64,000 nucleotides of DNA from Trichuris trichiura. Lineage: Eukaryota > Nematoda > Enoplea > Trichinellida > Trichuridae. The translations under genes were made by a program, and so were the position numbers. Each line of letters begins with the position of its first letter. Within the stretch, counting starts at the first letter, position 1. Below the pieces are notes generated by a model. It did no database searches. It saw only the letters and a program-made list of their open reading frames with translations, and was not told the DNA's origin. This document shows, piece by piece, positions 35,004-48,000 of the stretch. Location of the stretch: NCBI GenBank assembly GCA_037903355.1, contig JBAJFE010000062.1, positions 1,550,001-1,614,000 of the forward strand, read 5' to 3'.

Positions 35004-37762
35004 TGTTTGCTTTTTGCTGGGCGCGACTACTACCTGCAAATGGGAAATGCAAATTATTCAAAATTATACTGTAAGCGCGCCAGTGATCGGCAGGCACGGA
35101 GACTGTACCACTGAAACCGGCCCAATCGAAGCAAGTAGCTGCGCGCAATGATGCTCAGGCGCAAAAGTTGATGCCGTTCTGTAGCTGTCGACAGCCGGCA
35201 AGAGAAGACCGCAGGCCAAGGTCGGCGGAGCGATCGAAATGAGGCGGGAAGTTAAAAAGAGAGGAAAGGCATGCACACTGCGGTCTTGCCTCGGGCTTGT
35301 TCGTCTACAATCCGAGTCGGCACGCGTTTTGGCTACTCGACGAAGCTACCATTGTTCGCAAGCTGGCCGGCCAAACCATGTCCAGTTACGGTGCGGAACG
35401 TAGCGACGACTCGGCTCGGCTGCACAAAACTTACTTTTCCTCCAACAATGACGACAATGACGAGTGAGGACGCAGTACAAAGGCGGAAGGAAGCGGCGAG
35501 AAAAGGAATTTTCGAAAGTGAACAAAGGGTTAGCACTGGTGGACGATCTTTTTTCGCCAATGATAAATGGTCAATGCGAGAGAAAATGGAGACGACTCAC
35601 TACATGGCAAAATGGTCGACAATGTGGACTGCAACGAAAGCACGGCCAAGCGAAAGCACAGCGTGCAGAATAGGACAAGAGGAAAGAGGCGGCCACGGAG
35701 AACAAGGCAGGCACACACAGCACAGCACAGCGTACGTACGCTGCACACACAGCACGGCCAGCAGCAGCAGCAGCAGGCAAGCGAACACAACGCGCTGCGC
35801 GTACAAAGTATAGGAGCGTATCAACACACGTAGACGCGGGCTGGCCTGATTACACTCGGCTCGTCACTGCGCTTGGCCGCTGACGACGCCGAAAGCGCGC
35901 CGCAGTTGGTGGATCAATCAATACACGTTGATTGGACGCCCAATGGGTCGGCCACAGCGACGCACAACGTCGCCATTCTCTCTCTATTGCTCGCCCCTCG
36001 TTTGATCAATACTGTAAGGCTGAAAAGGGGAGAACTTGTCGCTGGCCAACTTCGATATATTCCATTACGCTTTCGTTTACACCAATTGCGGTAACGACTT
36101 CGTCTACTTCCAATATGGAATGACGCCGCTTTAAAGATTTTACAGTATTGCGATTTTCAAGTACAGTTTTACACTTCCGATTGCTCGTTCGACTTCGTCG
36201 CGGCTCGACCGGTCGGCGTGAATGCACCGCGCATGGCTTGACGATAACGACGGGATACCTGGTCGGGGTTGCTTTTGTTTTTTGACCCTAAAACGCGACT
36301 AGCTAAGCTGAACGCTTGTGGCGAGCAGTTGCCACTGTGTATGTGTGTATAATGGGAGGATCGAGCAACGCGAGGTCGGTCGACCGACCAGGGACGATCC
36401 GGCTGTTTGCTCGCCGTTGTCGCCCAAACGTTGAAAGCGATAGCCGAGCAAAACTGGTTAACCCAAAAATACTGCGGCCCTAATGGACCGCTCCGTCGCC
36501 GAGACTGGCTTTGCTCTTTCTCTGCGTCGTCGCTTTGAGGAATCGAAGAGAGAATTTTCCAAACTTCCACACAGACACACAACGAACAAAGTTGTTGCCG
36601 GCAGTGCAAGCGAATGAAGGCAATCGATTTTGACGACTCCTTCAACTGCTGCAATGGCTCAAAACTTGCCTTCTCTCTCCCTCTCGATCGGCAGCTGCTC
36701 TTCTGCACCTCCATTCTAACGCTTACGCGCCTCTGTTCGAAGGTGTCCTTCTTGAAACCGTTTCTATCAATCCAACACAACGCATCACTGTCTCTCCTTG
36801 AAGCACAAAACCGGCCGCAGCGCCTTCCGCAACCCATCTGCGTTCGCGCAGAGCAAAGTGGCCGGACAAAGAAGCGCCTGCTGCATCCTTGGCCTCGATT
36901 TGCCCTTAACGAGGCCCCACTTTCCAATGTCCTTCGACGCCATCGCCGACTTATACATAGCATCTAACGACTCCATTGAAAAAGTAGCCAAAGTAAGAGA
37001 ACCCACGATGACCGACGGCAACAAAAGCAAAAACGCGCGCGCGCGACCGTACAACGCTTTACAATTGCAAACGGATCGAGTTAAGCCAATTGACTTTTTT
37101 TTGTAAAAAAATGCATCCAAACTACTGAAAGAGAGAAATATTGCAGCAAGAGGAAGTCGAGACCGAGCTTCGCTGATCATCCCATCGAGGGCGGCGCCAT
37201 TTTTTCCCGTCAACTTGCCACACCGCCGTAGCTGATCGTACAACAAAGCAACGGATAACCGACTGACACGATTTTAAAGGAATAATAACTGATAAGAATA
37301 GCCGATGGGCGTGCGTGTACATGCACCGCTGCTTACGGATTGCAACATTGCGCGCTGACCATTAAAACGAAAAAAAAGGCAACACTGATGGCCAACCATT
37401 GTAGTGGTGTTACAACGGGTAAACAGGCGCCACAAACAACTAGGGGAAACCACTCAAAGCGGCGTCTTAGTGCGTAAAAGTCAACGGGCAGTTTTGGCTC
37501 TGGATAAAAGGGAAAAAATATATTTAAAAAAAAAGAGAATGGGCGGGAGGCGTACAACTACAAACGTCGAGGAGCCATTGGGAGTAAAACGAAGGGTGGC
37601 GCGTGAGAGAAAGAAACAGAAGACAGCGAATAGGCTGACAAAGCGTTTAAGCCGGCGCATCGATATTATTTACGCGTATGCAAATTTATGCGCGCATGTA
37701 CATTATGTCAAGTAGCGTCGAGCGCTGGTTCTTCTTCGTTGGGCAACAATTTCAAAGCGACC
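35004..37762. other. GC-richer region between HMGB and adducin
   Basis: Likely promoter and 5' noncoding exon(s) of the HMGB gene plus the 3' UTR of adducin. Contains CA/CAG repeats (about 35710-35780), a 16-bp palindrome at 36374-36389 and a short CG run near 37034. Overlapping ORFs in all frames here reflect base composition. Confidence 0.45.
36374..36389. promoter_or_regulatory. 16-bp perfect palindrome
   Basis: GGTCGGTCGACCGACC, upstream of the HMGB gene. It could be a binding site for a dimeric factor or chance; no known motif assigned. Confidence 0.25.
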
Positions 37763-40700
37763 CTATTCGCTCAACTCGAGTGCCAACTCCTTCTTCTTTC
37801 TGTCCTTCTTGCCACGACTCAGAAAAGCAGGCGTCTTGAACATCTTCTTTTTCTTATCTTTTTTTCCGTCAGCCTATTTCAACATAGCAATACGGTAAAA
37901 AAAACAACAACAACAACCACTTTCGCCCACGCATAGAAGCGGCGGAGCTGCTGAAACTCACCTGCAACTCGTCGTCCGACAATGCCCTTCCATCGTCGGC
38001 GGTCGTGTTGGCGTCCCCTGAATAGCAACAACAAGTGACGATCGCTTGAGAGGAATTTAAACCTTGCCAACACGCAAAGTCGTCTACTTTTAATAGTTTT
38101 TTTTAAAAGGCCAACGTTGCAGTCTAAGCGATTGCCGTTTTTTTCTTGCCAACAGCAGCTTGCGCCAACTCCATTGACAAATGACGCAAAGTTAGCCTTT
38201 CAAAATTTTGTGCGTTGATTATTTCTCAAATTTGCATAAATGCTCAACTCCCCCCTTCGCTTCGGGTGAGAGCTTAAGCATTTGCCGCCTACGCTGTCGA
38301 CGGCACTTTTCGAAAGTTCAACTTTCGTTTGCAAGCAGCGAACGATGATGGGGAACAATTATCTCTCAAGCTGTCAGTAAGGAAATACGGTTGGTTAAAC
38401 GCGAGACAAGCGGCCGTCAATTCGACATGCCCGTGCCTGAGCAATTATGACAACAACAACAATACATCGAATTGGAGAAGAACGGAAAAGAGACGAACAC
38501 TGTAGCACTACTTACTCGCCAGAATGCGATGGAATCGTTCAGACTTGGAGCGTTGAAACCAATTGCCACGACTGGGCGATGCGGCTGGATGCAAACAATC
38601 ACAACGTCATAACACAGCACGAGATAGAAGCAGCAACGCAAGCAGCACGGTAAAGGGGTCAAGAAAACAGCAAGCGCTAGAAAGCGAGCCACGAAGCCGT
38701 ATGCTTTCTCCCCTCTCTCCTTAAGATCTGTGTAGCCGACTGGACATGCACAGCAAGAAAGGCTTTTACTAGGAAAAAAATAGGCAGGTACGAATGACAA
38801 GAACGGCCACCAAGACAATGTGGAGCAACAGCTAATGTAGTGTGGAGGGACCCATTACACAGATAAGTAAGTGAGAGAGAGAGAGAGAGGCAACGAAAGG
38901 TGTGAGCACATTTGTCCGCCGTCGGAAAAGCAACGGAAATGGACTTTCCATGGCCGACAGCCTCTGACGAACGTTTTACGGTCGACGCCGGCGAAGCAAA
39001 CGACTTCGGACAGCCCTAACCCATTCGTGGTAAGTAGTGCAAGCGAGGAGCCGCTTCTCCTACAAAGCAAAGCGGTACATGGCTCGTGGTATCGGTGATG
39101 CTATATACTGAAGCCTCGGGGGGAACTCAAGCTGGCAACAATAACAATAAACGACCACCCTTCGAACACTTTCCATTTCTGACGTTTTAAAAAGTGACCT
39201 CCCCACAACCCGTCGCCGGCGCACGTTTGAATGTTGTTGATGCAAGATAAGTTGGAAAAAGCCAAGCGCATGCCCACAGAGCCAAGCATTTTTAAGAAAA
39301 AAAAGAAAACTCTCAAGTACTCACATATGTCACTAATCAATTTTGGGGATCCAAAAACGAGAGTCGTAGCTCGATCCGACTTGGCGTCAAACGTTGTCAC
39401 GAGACCTGAGCCTATTGTACGCAAAACAGTAACGGACAAATACAACAACAACAGTACCACCACAGCTAAGCGCTTAAAGCATTTTTTGAAGCAAAGCAGC
39501 TAGTAGCTACGGGTCAGCGTGCCGCATACAGGCTTGTTAGTTTTTAAATATGCAAAAAAAACAAACAACGCCTACCTGTGCTGGTCGGAGTGTCATCCTG
39601 AAAAGCCGGCGATTGCTGATCACGGGCAGCCAGCATAAGCGATACGGACTCTTTAAAGAAAATGATAACAATTCAAACCTTCCTATTCAAAGAAAAAAGC
39701 TATTGTCAGCTTAGCCTTTACTACCTGGCGAGGGACTTTCGTCTTGACGTTCTCCGCTTGAGTCGTGAACCAATTCTACAAAAGGTCGACTTTTGAGAAA
39801 AAATAAGCGCTAACCGCCATTGAACTTTAAAAAAATTGCGCACCTGCGAGCTTTTCAATCAATTAGGCAACGCGTCGAACACTTAAGCAAGCCGCGAAAA
39901 AATGCTGTTTATGAATTCAGCTTCGTATTTAGAAATTGCGCGCGAAGGCTATTGCTTTATCATTCGTAGTAGAGATAGTCTTTTCGCTTGGGCCCACAAG
40001 TCTATCGGCTATTGGAACTCTTCCGTGCATAAGGGAGCCTTTAGGTCGAATTCACGACTGACGCGTAATGTTTGGGCTCAATAAAGGCAGTATCACAATT
40101 GTACGCTTAAAACAAACCTATTGCAGCTTAAGCAAACTATGACGTTGCGAGGAGCTGCGCAGTATATAAGCAAACGATGGCTCACGTATTTCGTTTAAAC
40201 AAAAGCTGGACACACTGTCAAGCTCGCTCGTCCCCCTATCTGAGCGCCAGTTGAATTAACAACCTACACGCACACCTTCCTCCCTTTACGTGTTACAAAA
40301 GAAGATAACATTATTTACCATGCTTCTTTTCGACCGCCTTCAAGTAAGCTTTGATATCTTCGTCTGTCTCGCTGGAGAATGGGTTCGGCTGATAAAGCTG
40401 CTGATAAATTTGGGCGTTGTGCCGAAATTCCCGCTCAATTATGCCCTTGCTTGCAGCACCTATCATCACCTTGTCCTCGGAGCCGGTCATGTCCGCCTCC
40501 TTGAAAAAAAAGGTTAGTCGCGCTGAAGCGCCAAGCCTTTATTTTTTGGTTTGCCTTTATTTTTTCAATATCTTGCCAAGCTACTGGGTCGAGCACCTTG
40601 GACTGCGGTCCGGCGGATATTGTGTCAATGCGTCGAGCCTCCTTCAGCTGAAAATCGAAATCCGCACAACTGCCCACGCGTTATCGCCGCTTAGACAAGA

Positions 40701-43700
40701 TACCATATTTCTTTTCTCCTTGAATTCCTTGGACGTAGGCGCCACTGGAACAAACTGATGAGGCGGAACGATCTTCACTGGAGTAGAACCGGTCGCGTTG
40801 ACGTCTTGGACCCACTAAAGGCACGAAAGGCGGCATAGGTCGCCCGCTAAAGTGAAATTACCTTAGTGTAGGTCTTAGGCTCGCTTGTGCCCGTCTCCTT
40901 CAACAGCAGCTTTGTATAAGCGTTTGGCGAATTCATCCAAACTCCCTCATTTTTTCCGTGCAAAATCTGTCCCTCTCTGCAATGTTTAAGATGTCAACTA
41001 TTTTTTTTTACTGCCGCTTTGAGACGGCGCGTACGGCGGATGATCGCTTTCGGTTAAAAGACCACGTGCCGTGGCTGCCGGCGGTTGGGCAACGTCGGAA
41101 TGGGCCAGAGGCGCCTTGCTGCTCAACCAAGGCTGACGATAAATGTGACCAGTACGATATCCCTAAAAAGAAAAGCGACCTTTCGCTACGTAACGTTATC
41201 GATAGTAGGTAAACGCACAGCGCTGTCGAGGACGCGCATCCAAGCTTCCCATTCAAGTTCACCCACACCCCATTGAATTTTTTTGACGCCGTCCTGAGCC
41301 TTTAAGGTACCAACACCACTACTGCTCTCTTTTGCCGTTTCGGCAGCTCGACTTTTCGCCTCTTCGCTGGACAGGACCAAGTTGTCGATGCCAGCGCGGA
41401 CGGCGCGAATCTGAAAAGTCACAAGACATGAATACGAGGGGCGCTAAGAAGGATCCAATCGCCAGTTGTGTACCTGCGTCTCGCATGCCAGCACGACATT
41501 GTACGCAAGATAAAAGGCTTCCGCTATGGTTGAGCCGCAAGCAACAAAACCATGATTGCGCAGGAACATGACCTTGCTATTTCCTATGTCGCATGCGATT
41601 GAACTGCGCTCTTCGTCCTCGTTTCCTGTTCCCTGATAGTCGTGATAGCTAACCGTGCCAACAATCAACGCTTCCTGACTTATTGGAAGAAAGCCGCACT
41701 TCATAGCCGCTACCTATTACAGCTCAACATAGTGTTACGTTCACTATAAAGGTTAAAGGACTCTCTGCATACAGCGCCTACAACGGGCGTGTGCATATGG
41801 ATAATGCAACGGACGTCTGAGCGTGCTTGATATATGGCCGTGTGCAGTACGTAGGCGGCTTCGTTGATTCCAAGTCCGGAAGATCCCGGGTCGAGCATTT
41901 GTCCAGTGAAATTGACCTTCACCAGAGAGCTGGCAGTGATCTCGTGGTACAAAAGGCCAAAAGGATTGGTCAACACGACGTCTCCGCCCTCGCTGGACAT
42001 ACGCACCTGAAAATAAAATACAAAAAAAAAAATGGACATCCTCGCTCTCGAAAAAGGCGGCCACTTACGCTGTTGTGATTGTAGATACCTTGCGACCATT
42101 GGAAGAGATCAATGAGCCGGTAAAGAGATGCCAACTTGTTGCGCAATATTCGTTCCTGCTTAGTGAGCTTTGACACTTCGGCGCCCCGCAAGTCGGCAAT
42201 GGGCAATATGACCACCGACCCTAAAGAGTTTATGCAAATTTTACTACAAGACAATCTTGCGACCCAAAATGAAGCACTGAAAGGCTGGAAAAACGGCGAA
42301 GATAAGCGCCACCTACGCGTTGTCTTACTTGGCGCAGACAAGATAACAGTTTTCTTTCCTTACTTAAACCATCTGCGCTTGGCCGCACCGATCTAAGAAT
42401 GTACTGTTTAGCTTACAAGCAGAAATTTCGTTTTTTGCGAAGCAAAAAGCTGTAGGCAAAAATGCTTTGTATTTCATTTTCTTTACGCGGACAAAAGATG
42501 CCCCGCTCAATTAGCCGGAAAGGTCTGCGAGCGCGATAAGCGCACATAGCAATGGTTCAGTCCTAACGGGGATTCCGGAGCGACAAAAACGAAGACACGT
42601 GCGGCGATGGCCAGCAGGAATATCGATTTTGCATGGGCAAACCACTTGTAAAGGAACGAAGGTGAGCCGCGTCGACAAGATTTCATAGTTTTCAATGCTT
42701 AGTCGATTTTAAAAATTAATTTACCAAGTTCTCCCCCGCTCAATATTCACTGTTCAGTTTAAGATAAGCAAAAAAGCGTTGGGTCCAAAGGGACGAGCGA
42801 GCCTTAGGTGAAAGAGACCGATTATTTATGGCATGCCGTATCGGGAACAGGCAAAATGACAAACAGATCAGCCGGTGTTATTTACGCCAAAATATGGGAC
42901 ACCTTCAACCTGGCCACCTTTATCTAGGCGACCATAAGCAACTTCGGCTTATACGGCGAACGGGAAATTGCTTTTCGGAATTAAGCTCTCAAAACTGAGT
43001 TGGTTTTTTTGCTTCTCAGAAATGGCGCTATTACACCCGCAATGCTCACTGATAGTACGTTATTATGGAATCGTAATACGAGCAGCGAATGAACAGGCAA
43101 TTGTTCATAGAAAGAAGAACATTAAGCGTACACTTGTCAATAATTCGAAAGTTCTACGACGAACTAGTTCCAACGTGCTGACAAAGGAACAAGTTTGTAC
43201 GAATTGTACTTTTTCAAACATGCGCACGTGCCTGTGCTCTTGTTCTCGCCGTTGGCCGACCAAATTACGCAAGCGCTAACCGCTGGAGACTGACCAAAGC
43301 TTAGTGGGAGAAAATTTAAATTTTTAAAATCTACCAGCAACGAAAAATTTGAATAAACTTTAAGCGGCGAAAACAATTGATAAATCTTGCCGGCGGATCG
43401 AACTTCGCGTCGCGTCAGGTCAACATTCTTACGTAGGTAACAGAAAAAAAAGGAAAAATCAATCGCGCTAACGACTTCTCGAAACGTAAACGCAGCAATG
43501 GCTGCCGAAAAGGAAAACAAATCACGCCAACGCGTTTTCAATGCACACGTCATTTCAACAATGCACTTATTAAATTTCATCGCCTTCATAAGCACATTTC
43601 GCGCTAGCTAAGAAGGCGTACAAGTTTTGCAGAATTGCAAATAGTCTTGCAGGGTCAAGCGACGACTGTCGAAAACGGCAGACAGCCGTAGTTCAGCGAA

Positions 43701-45065
43701 AGTATGCAAATTTTTATTTTCATTTTACTTTTTAAAAAACAGTATAACGTTCGAATAAAATGCTATACTTTAAAGCGAAATTCAAGTTCAAAACCAGTTT
43801 TCCGCTTAGCCAGCAAGACAGGCGTATTTAGAGAGGCAGCGCAAAACTTACGCGCAACTAAGGAAGGTGCGAATCACTTCACCCTGAATAAAACATTAGA
43901 AAATAAATGCACTGCTTACGAGCTTGGAAGCAGAAGGGCAAAGCATTAAATATTAATGCGTTGAAGCCTAAAAATGGAAGCTATAAAATAACAGAGACAC
44001 CGCACTGCAGTCTATTCAAAGGAATAGCAACAAAATAAACAAAGCTTCGCCTCGCATTAAAAAAAAAGACTTCTAGCGAAGAATCTGAACTCGCGGAGTC
44101 GCCGACTAAGCGCCATTTAACCAGAAGGAAAAGTTTACCAAATTGTACCTTTTAATGATTACAGTAAGAAATTTAAAATTTGAAAAACAACTCTTCAACG
44201 GGTCGCAGCGAAGGTCTTACTGTAACCGCTACGGATGAAGACATGCTCGGCAGGCAGTTCGCTTTCTTTGGACTTGATAACTTGCAGAGAGAATATCACC
44301 TCGTTATTTGGAAGCTTTTTTTTTCAAGAGTGAAATTCCTGCCCTGCTATTTGTTAGGAACGCGCGAAAAGATTTCCTCGTTTTTACGGCAGCAAGTTGA
44401 GGAACTTTTGCCGGAGTATGCGTTCGAGAACCAGATTACAACTCCGCGCTACCAGTTTTCTGGGACAACTTCGACAAGGGCTGCTTTGCTGATTTTCGAA
44501 TATTTGAATTACTTGCTACAGTAATTAATGATAATCGAGTTAGCCAATGAGAACGGCCAACGGCTGAACGCCGATACGAAAAAAAAAGCAGCAACTAAAT
44601 TGACATGCGGGTGTTCGCCGAGGCGGAGAAAAATTGGCTGACCACTCACTGATAGCGTTAATGGACGGATGCCTTGCCGGCGAGCTGGGAAGAATGAGTT
44701 CGGACAACTGTTCCAGCGTTTTCAGCCGGTCTGCTCCGCTTCCCTGATTTTTCTCGGACAATATCAACTGCTCCAACTCTTCGCGAAACGCCTTCGATTC
44801 CAGAATTTGTTGGACACGTTTGCGCCGCTCCATCTCGTTCAAATCTTCCTAAAGTTCAAGGGGGCAATGCATGGAAGCAACACAACAGCGGACGTTCGTT
44901 GGGAAAAGAAATTCAATCTCTAACAAGTCTCCGTACCTTAATGACCGCAGGTCGCTGCAGGTCCCGAATATAGTCCGGATCGTCCAGGTCGAAATGCATT
45001 TTCTTGTCCGGAGACATGTGAGGAGACTTTGAATTTTTAACTACTTCCTTCTGTTTGCTCGGCAT
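37763..45065 (-). CDS. add-1: Adducin, long isoform with MARCKS-like tail
   Basis: Caps actin filaments and links them to spectrin at the membrane. Exons: 44937-45065, 44650-44848, 42069-42220, 41773-42006, 41474-41713, 41219-41410, 41063-41162, 40862-40974, 40704-40814, 40555-40647, 40319-40499, 39725-39775, 39576-39650, 37962-38017, 37763-37873; 2037 nt, 678 aa. The head has an inactive class II aldolase fold ([63 protein letters not shown]). The neck and tail follow ([40 protein letters not shown]). The last exon is the Lys-rich MARCKS-related domain ([20 protein letters not shown]). Phases match at every joint. Intron 40500-40554 starts with GC and contains no GT at all. Confidence 0.93.
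38018..39575. other. Adducin intron between the two tail exons
   Basis: 1.56 kb with a GA dinucleotide run (38875-38890) and no recognised exon. ORFs here are short and without domains. Confidence 0.5.
40311..40499 (-). CDS. add-1: Alternative adducin 3' end (short isoform)
   Basis: If the donor at 40318 (CATG|GTAAAT) is not used, the frame reads three more codons, GGT AAA TAA, and stops at 40311. This gives a 583-aa protein ending VEKKHGK without the MARCKS-like tail. Using the donor joins in phase to 39775 and makes the 678-aa form. Adducins in other animals have forms with and without this tail. Which form is used when cannot be seen from DNA. Confidence 0.7.
   Translation of the reverse strand, partial: EADMTGSEDKVMIGAASKGIIEREFRHNAQIYQQLYQPNPFSSETDEDIKAYLKAVEKKHGK
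42221..44649. other. Adducin intron 2
   Basis: 2.4 kb, AT-rich. The plus-strand ORF at 44180-44524 has no recognisable domain, and no mobile-element ends are seen. Confidence 0.5.
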
Positions 45066-48000
45066 TTCTCAACCTGCAAAGCATGGAAACTATCAGTCCT
45101 CTATAAGGCATTAACACGTACGAAGAAAAAGCGACAAGGCAATCGAGCTTTTGCTCTACTCGATGAGTCATTCATTTGATCGAGCCATCAGTCGGCTAAG
45201 AAGTCGAATACAGCCTAACAGAAGCAGCTGTTCTATTCGACGGGCAAATTGCCATAAACGCCAATTCCAGGCATTACATAGCTAATCAATGCCCCACAAT
45301 AGCATTACTAACGTTGCTACATTCAAAAGCAATGTTGAGATGATCCGTAAGGAGGCAGACAGTGAGAAACACCAAAAAATTTCGTTTAAATTTTGTATTA
45401 ACGGTGCAACCACTTTTTTTGTAAAGGCGCCCACGTTTTAGGCCTGGAAGCGATTTTTAAAAATTCCAAACATCTTCAACGGACGCGGAAAACTAATCAG
45501 TGGGCATTAACTAGCCTGCTCTTGGCGCAAGTTGCAAATTGCCAAAGGAATTAGTCATGTTTACAAAAACCAGCTAACGGTCGTTTACGCTTTTGCCTAT
45601 GAAGTTCCCAGTTTTGGCAAATTGCCAAAACGACGGACGATGCGCTCAGGCGCGCTACCAATTCGAAAACAATAAATGACCGCCAAGCACTTGACATTGA
45701 CTAGTTGAAGCTTTGTTGGTTCGGCGTCCACTGGAGCTGACCAATGCAAGCGCGATTTCAATGCGTCGGTCAAGGCGATGCCACGACAACTATGCACAAA
45801 CAAGAGTAGCTGACGGAAAGTAGGTTGGCTAAAGGCAACAACGTTGTTTTGTCCGCCATTGTTCTGCTTGATTAAAACTTGCAAGCAAAAGTTGACAAAC
45901 AACCTGAAAACATACCGATTCGGCTTCCCCAGGCGAATGGTCCTCCCGACAGAGCGACGGCGGAGACAACTTGCTGTCTTTACCGCAAAAAACTGTCACT
46001 ACCAAAACGGGCAAATGGCAAAGAAAATTGATTAGCGGACAATAAGATGAGTGTATGCCATGCGACAAGGACAAAAATGGAATCGATTAAAAAATAAAAC
46101 ATTTCGAAAGGGAACCACGAAGCGGATCGATCTCCTGGACGCGATTAACTTTAAGTATCGGACACGGCGCTGCTTATACGGCATCGACCCTACTTTGGTG
46201 CTGAAATGAAACCAGCAAGACAGTTCGTCAATCTAGGCATCGAAACGATTGCATCACCATGCGATGCCAACTCGACAGGGGATGCATTGCAATTTCGGCT
46301 CAGCTTACTTGGCGCAGCCTAATGGAACGGATAGGTTGAAAAATGGCACAAGAATACTACCAATGAATAGTTCCTAGAACCGTCAAATATGCTCTCGGCG
46401 GCAGACTAAGGGTGGTCGGAATTCTTATACAACCTAATCCATCGATTCAACCGGCGACTATACGACAAACGCAGCGCGCGCAGCCAGACAAGAAAAAGAC
46501 AAAAGAAAAGTGGTAAACAAGAAGTTAAGCGTAAATTACAAACCCGTCTGCACCAGAACGAACCTTCGTTTAGCAAATTCGAGCCCAGGGATGTGGCAGC
46601 TGGCTGCACCACCAGCCAACGGACTAACGAAATACTATCCGACAATTAACGATGCGCAGGTTTTAATTTATAAAAATCAATTTAAAGAACCTAAGGAAAA
46701 CAGGAGCAAATTGTATTAGTTGCATTTGCGTTCGCTGGAATGTTTTAATTTCAGTAGCTTTCTTGATACTACAAATATGCGTACAAGCCAGACTAAAAGC
46801 TTTGCCACAACTCGGCTTTTTTTGCGTAAAAGACATACCTAAGTATAATAAACGATAGCCGATTAAAGCGCAGGACTTTTATTTTAATCTGGCGAGACAT
46901 TAAGCATGGGCTTTATTCTTTCGAAAGGTGTTTACCGTAGCGATATAGGGGCCAAGCTGGCGATAACATTGCAACTTACGCGACCAGCTTTCGCCTGCAA
47001 TTCGGGAAATAATTTACACCTTTTATGGTTGGATTTTTGCGCAATCGGACGATCCAGTTCGTAATTACAGGGCTGGAATGGGCACCACTTTAAAGTAACT
47101 GCAAACTAGTTTGGGACTGTAATAGCTTTATAAAATTTTTGTCCTTTCAAAAGTGCTCGCAGTTTTAGTCGCTATATTTTCCGACGAAAGAATTAGAGAT
47201 TTATCGAAATTTTAAGGTATTCTCTCTTTTATTCCCGTCGACTTTTCATTCGCAGACGTTCCGGTCATCCAGCTCGAGCTTGTTTTTTCTCTCCTGCCGA
47301 TTTATTGCACAGTATAGCTAGTTTGCTACACTTTTTTTTTAAAATTGTGTGATACCTGCACATCTACCGTAAGTTGTAAGAATTCGCATTGCGCGCTTGG
47401 TTAATATTTCTGCGCCGTTTACACTTTTTGCCGCGAAACTGGCTCCTCTCTTCGCCAGATGTAATCGTGTCGAAAGAAAGACCACGTAAATGCTGAACTG
47501 TGTTATCAGCGCGTTCCCGCAAGGTGCCTACCGCGCAAAGTTCGTAGTTTATAATATTTGACGAAGATGAAAGCTCTCCATTGGAAAATGATCTATTTCT
47601 GTTGACCTATTCTTCTTGCAAGTTGCAACAGGCAACCAGTTAATGCTGTCCTGCAAAGTTGCGACACCGTGGGCTGGTTCCAAGTTGCCTTGCGCTTTTG
47701 CCCAATGGCACAAGCAACGTCTGAAACCAACAATGGGTTTTCGTTATGTTTCTATTTTAAGTAGTGGGTATAGTCGCGACATTTTCTCAACTAACGTGAA
47801 ACCATTGACGGGAATGCGCCAAGCAGATCACAGCATCGGCAGGTGGTCAAAAGGTACACTGTAGTCGAGGACAAAACGTGATAAAACTGAACGACAGTTT
47901 TCGCAGTTGCCATCTTAGAAATTAAAGTACCTTCGCCATTAATCACGCGCTGCGTTCACTTGCAAAAAAGGCGCCTTCGTCTGTTTTTACTTCCTTTAAG

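Noticed and set aside
35464..35833. Many overlapping ORFs on both strands
   Set aside because: Caused by GC-richness and CA/CAG repeats; none has a domain or splice support.
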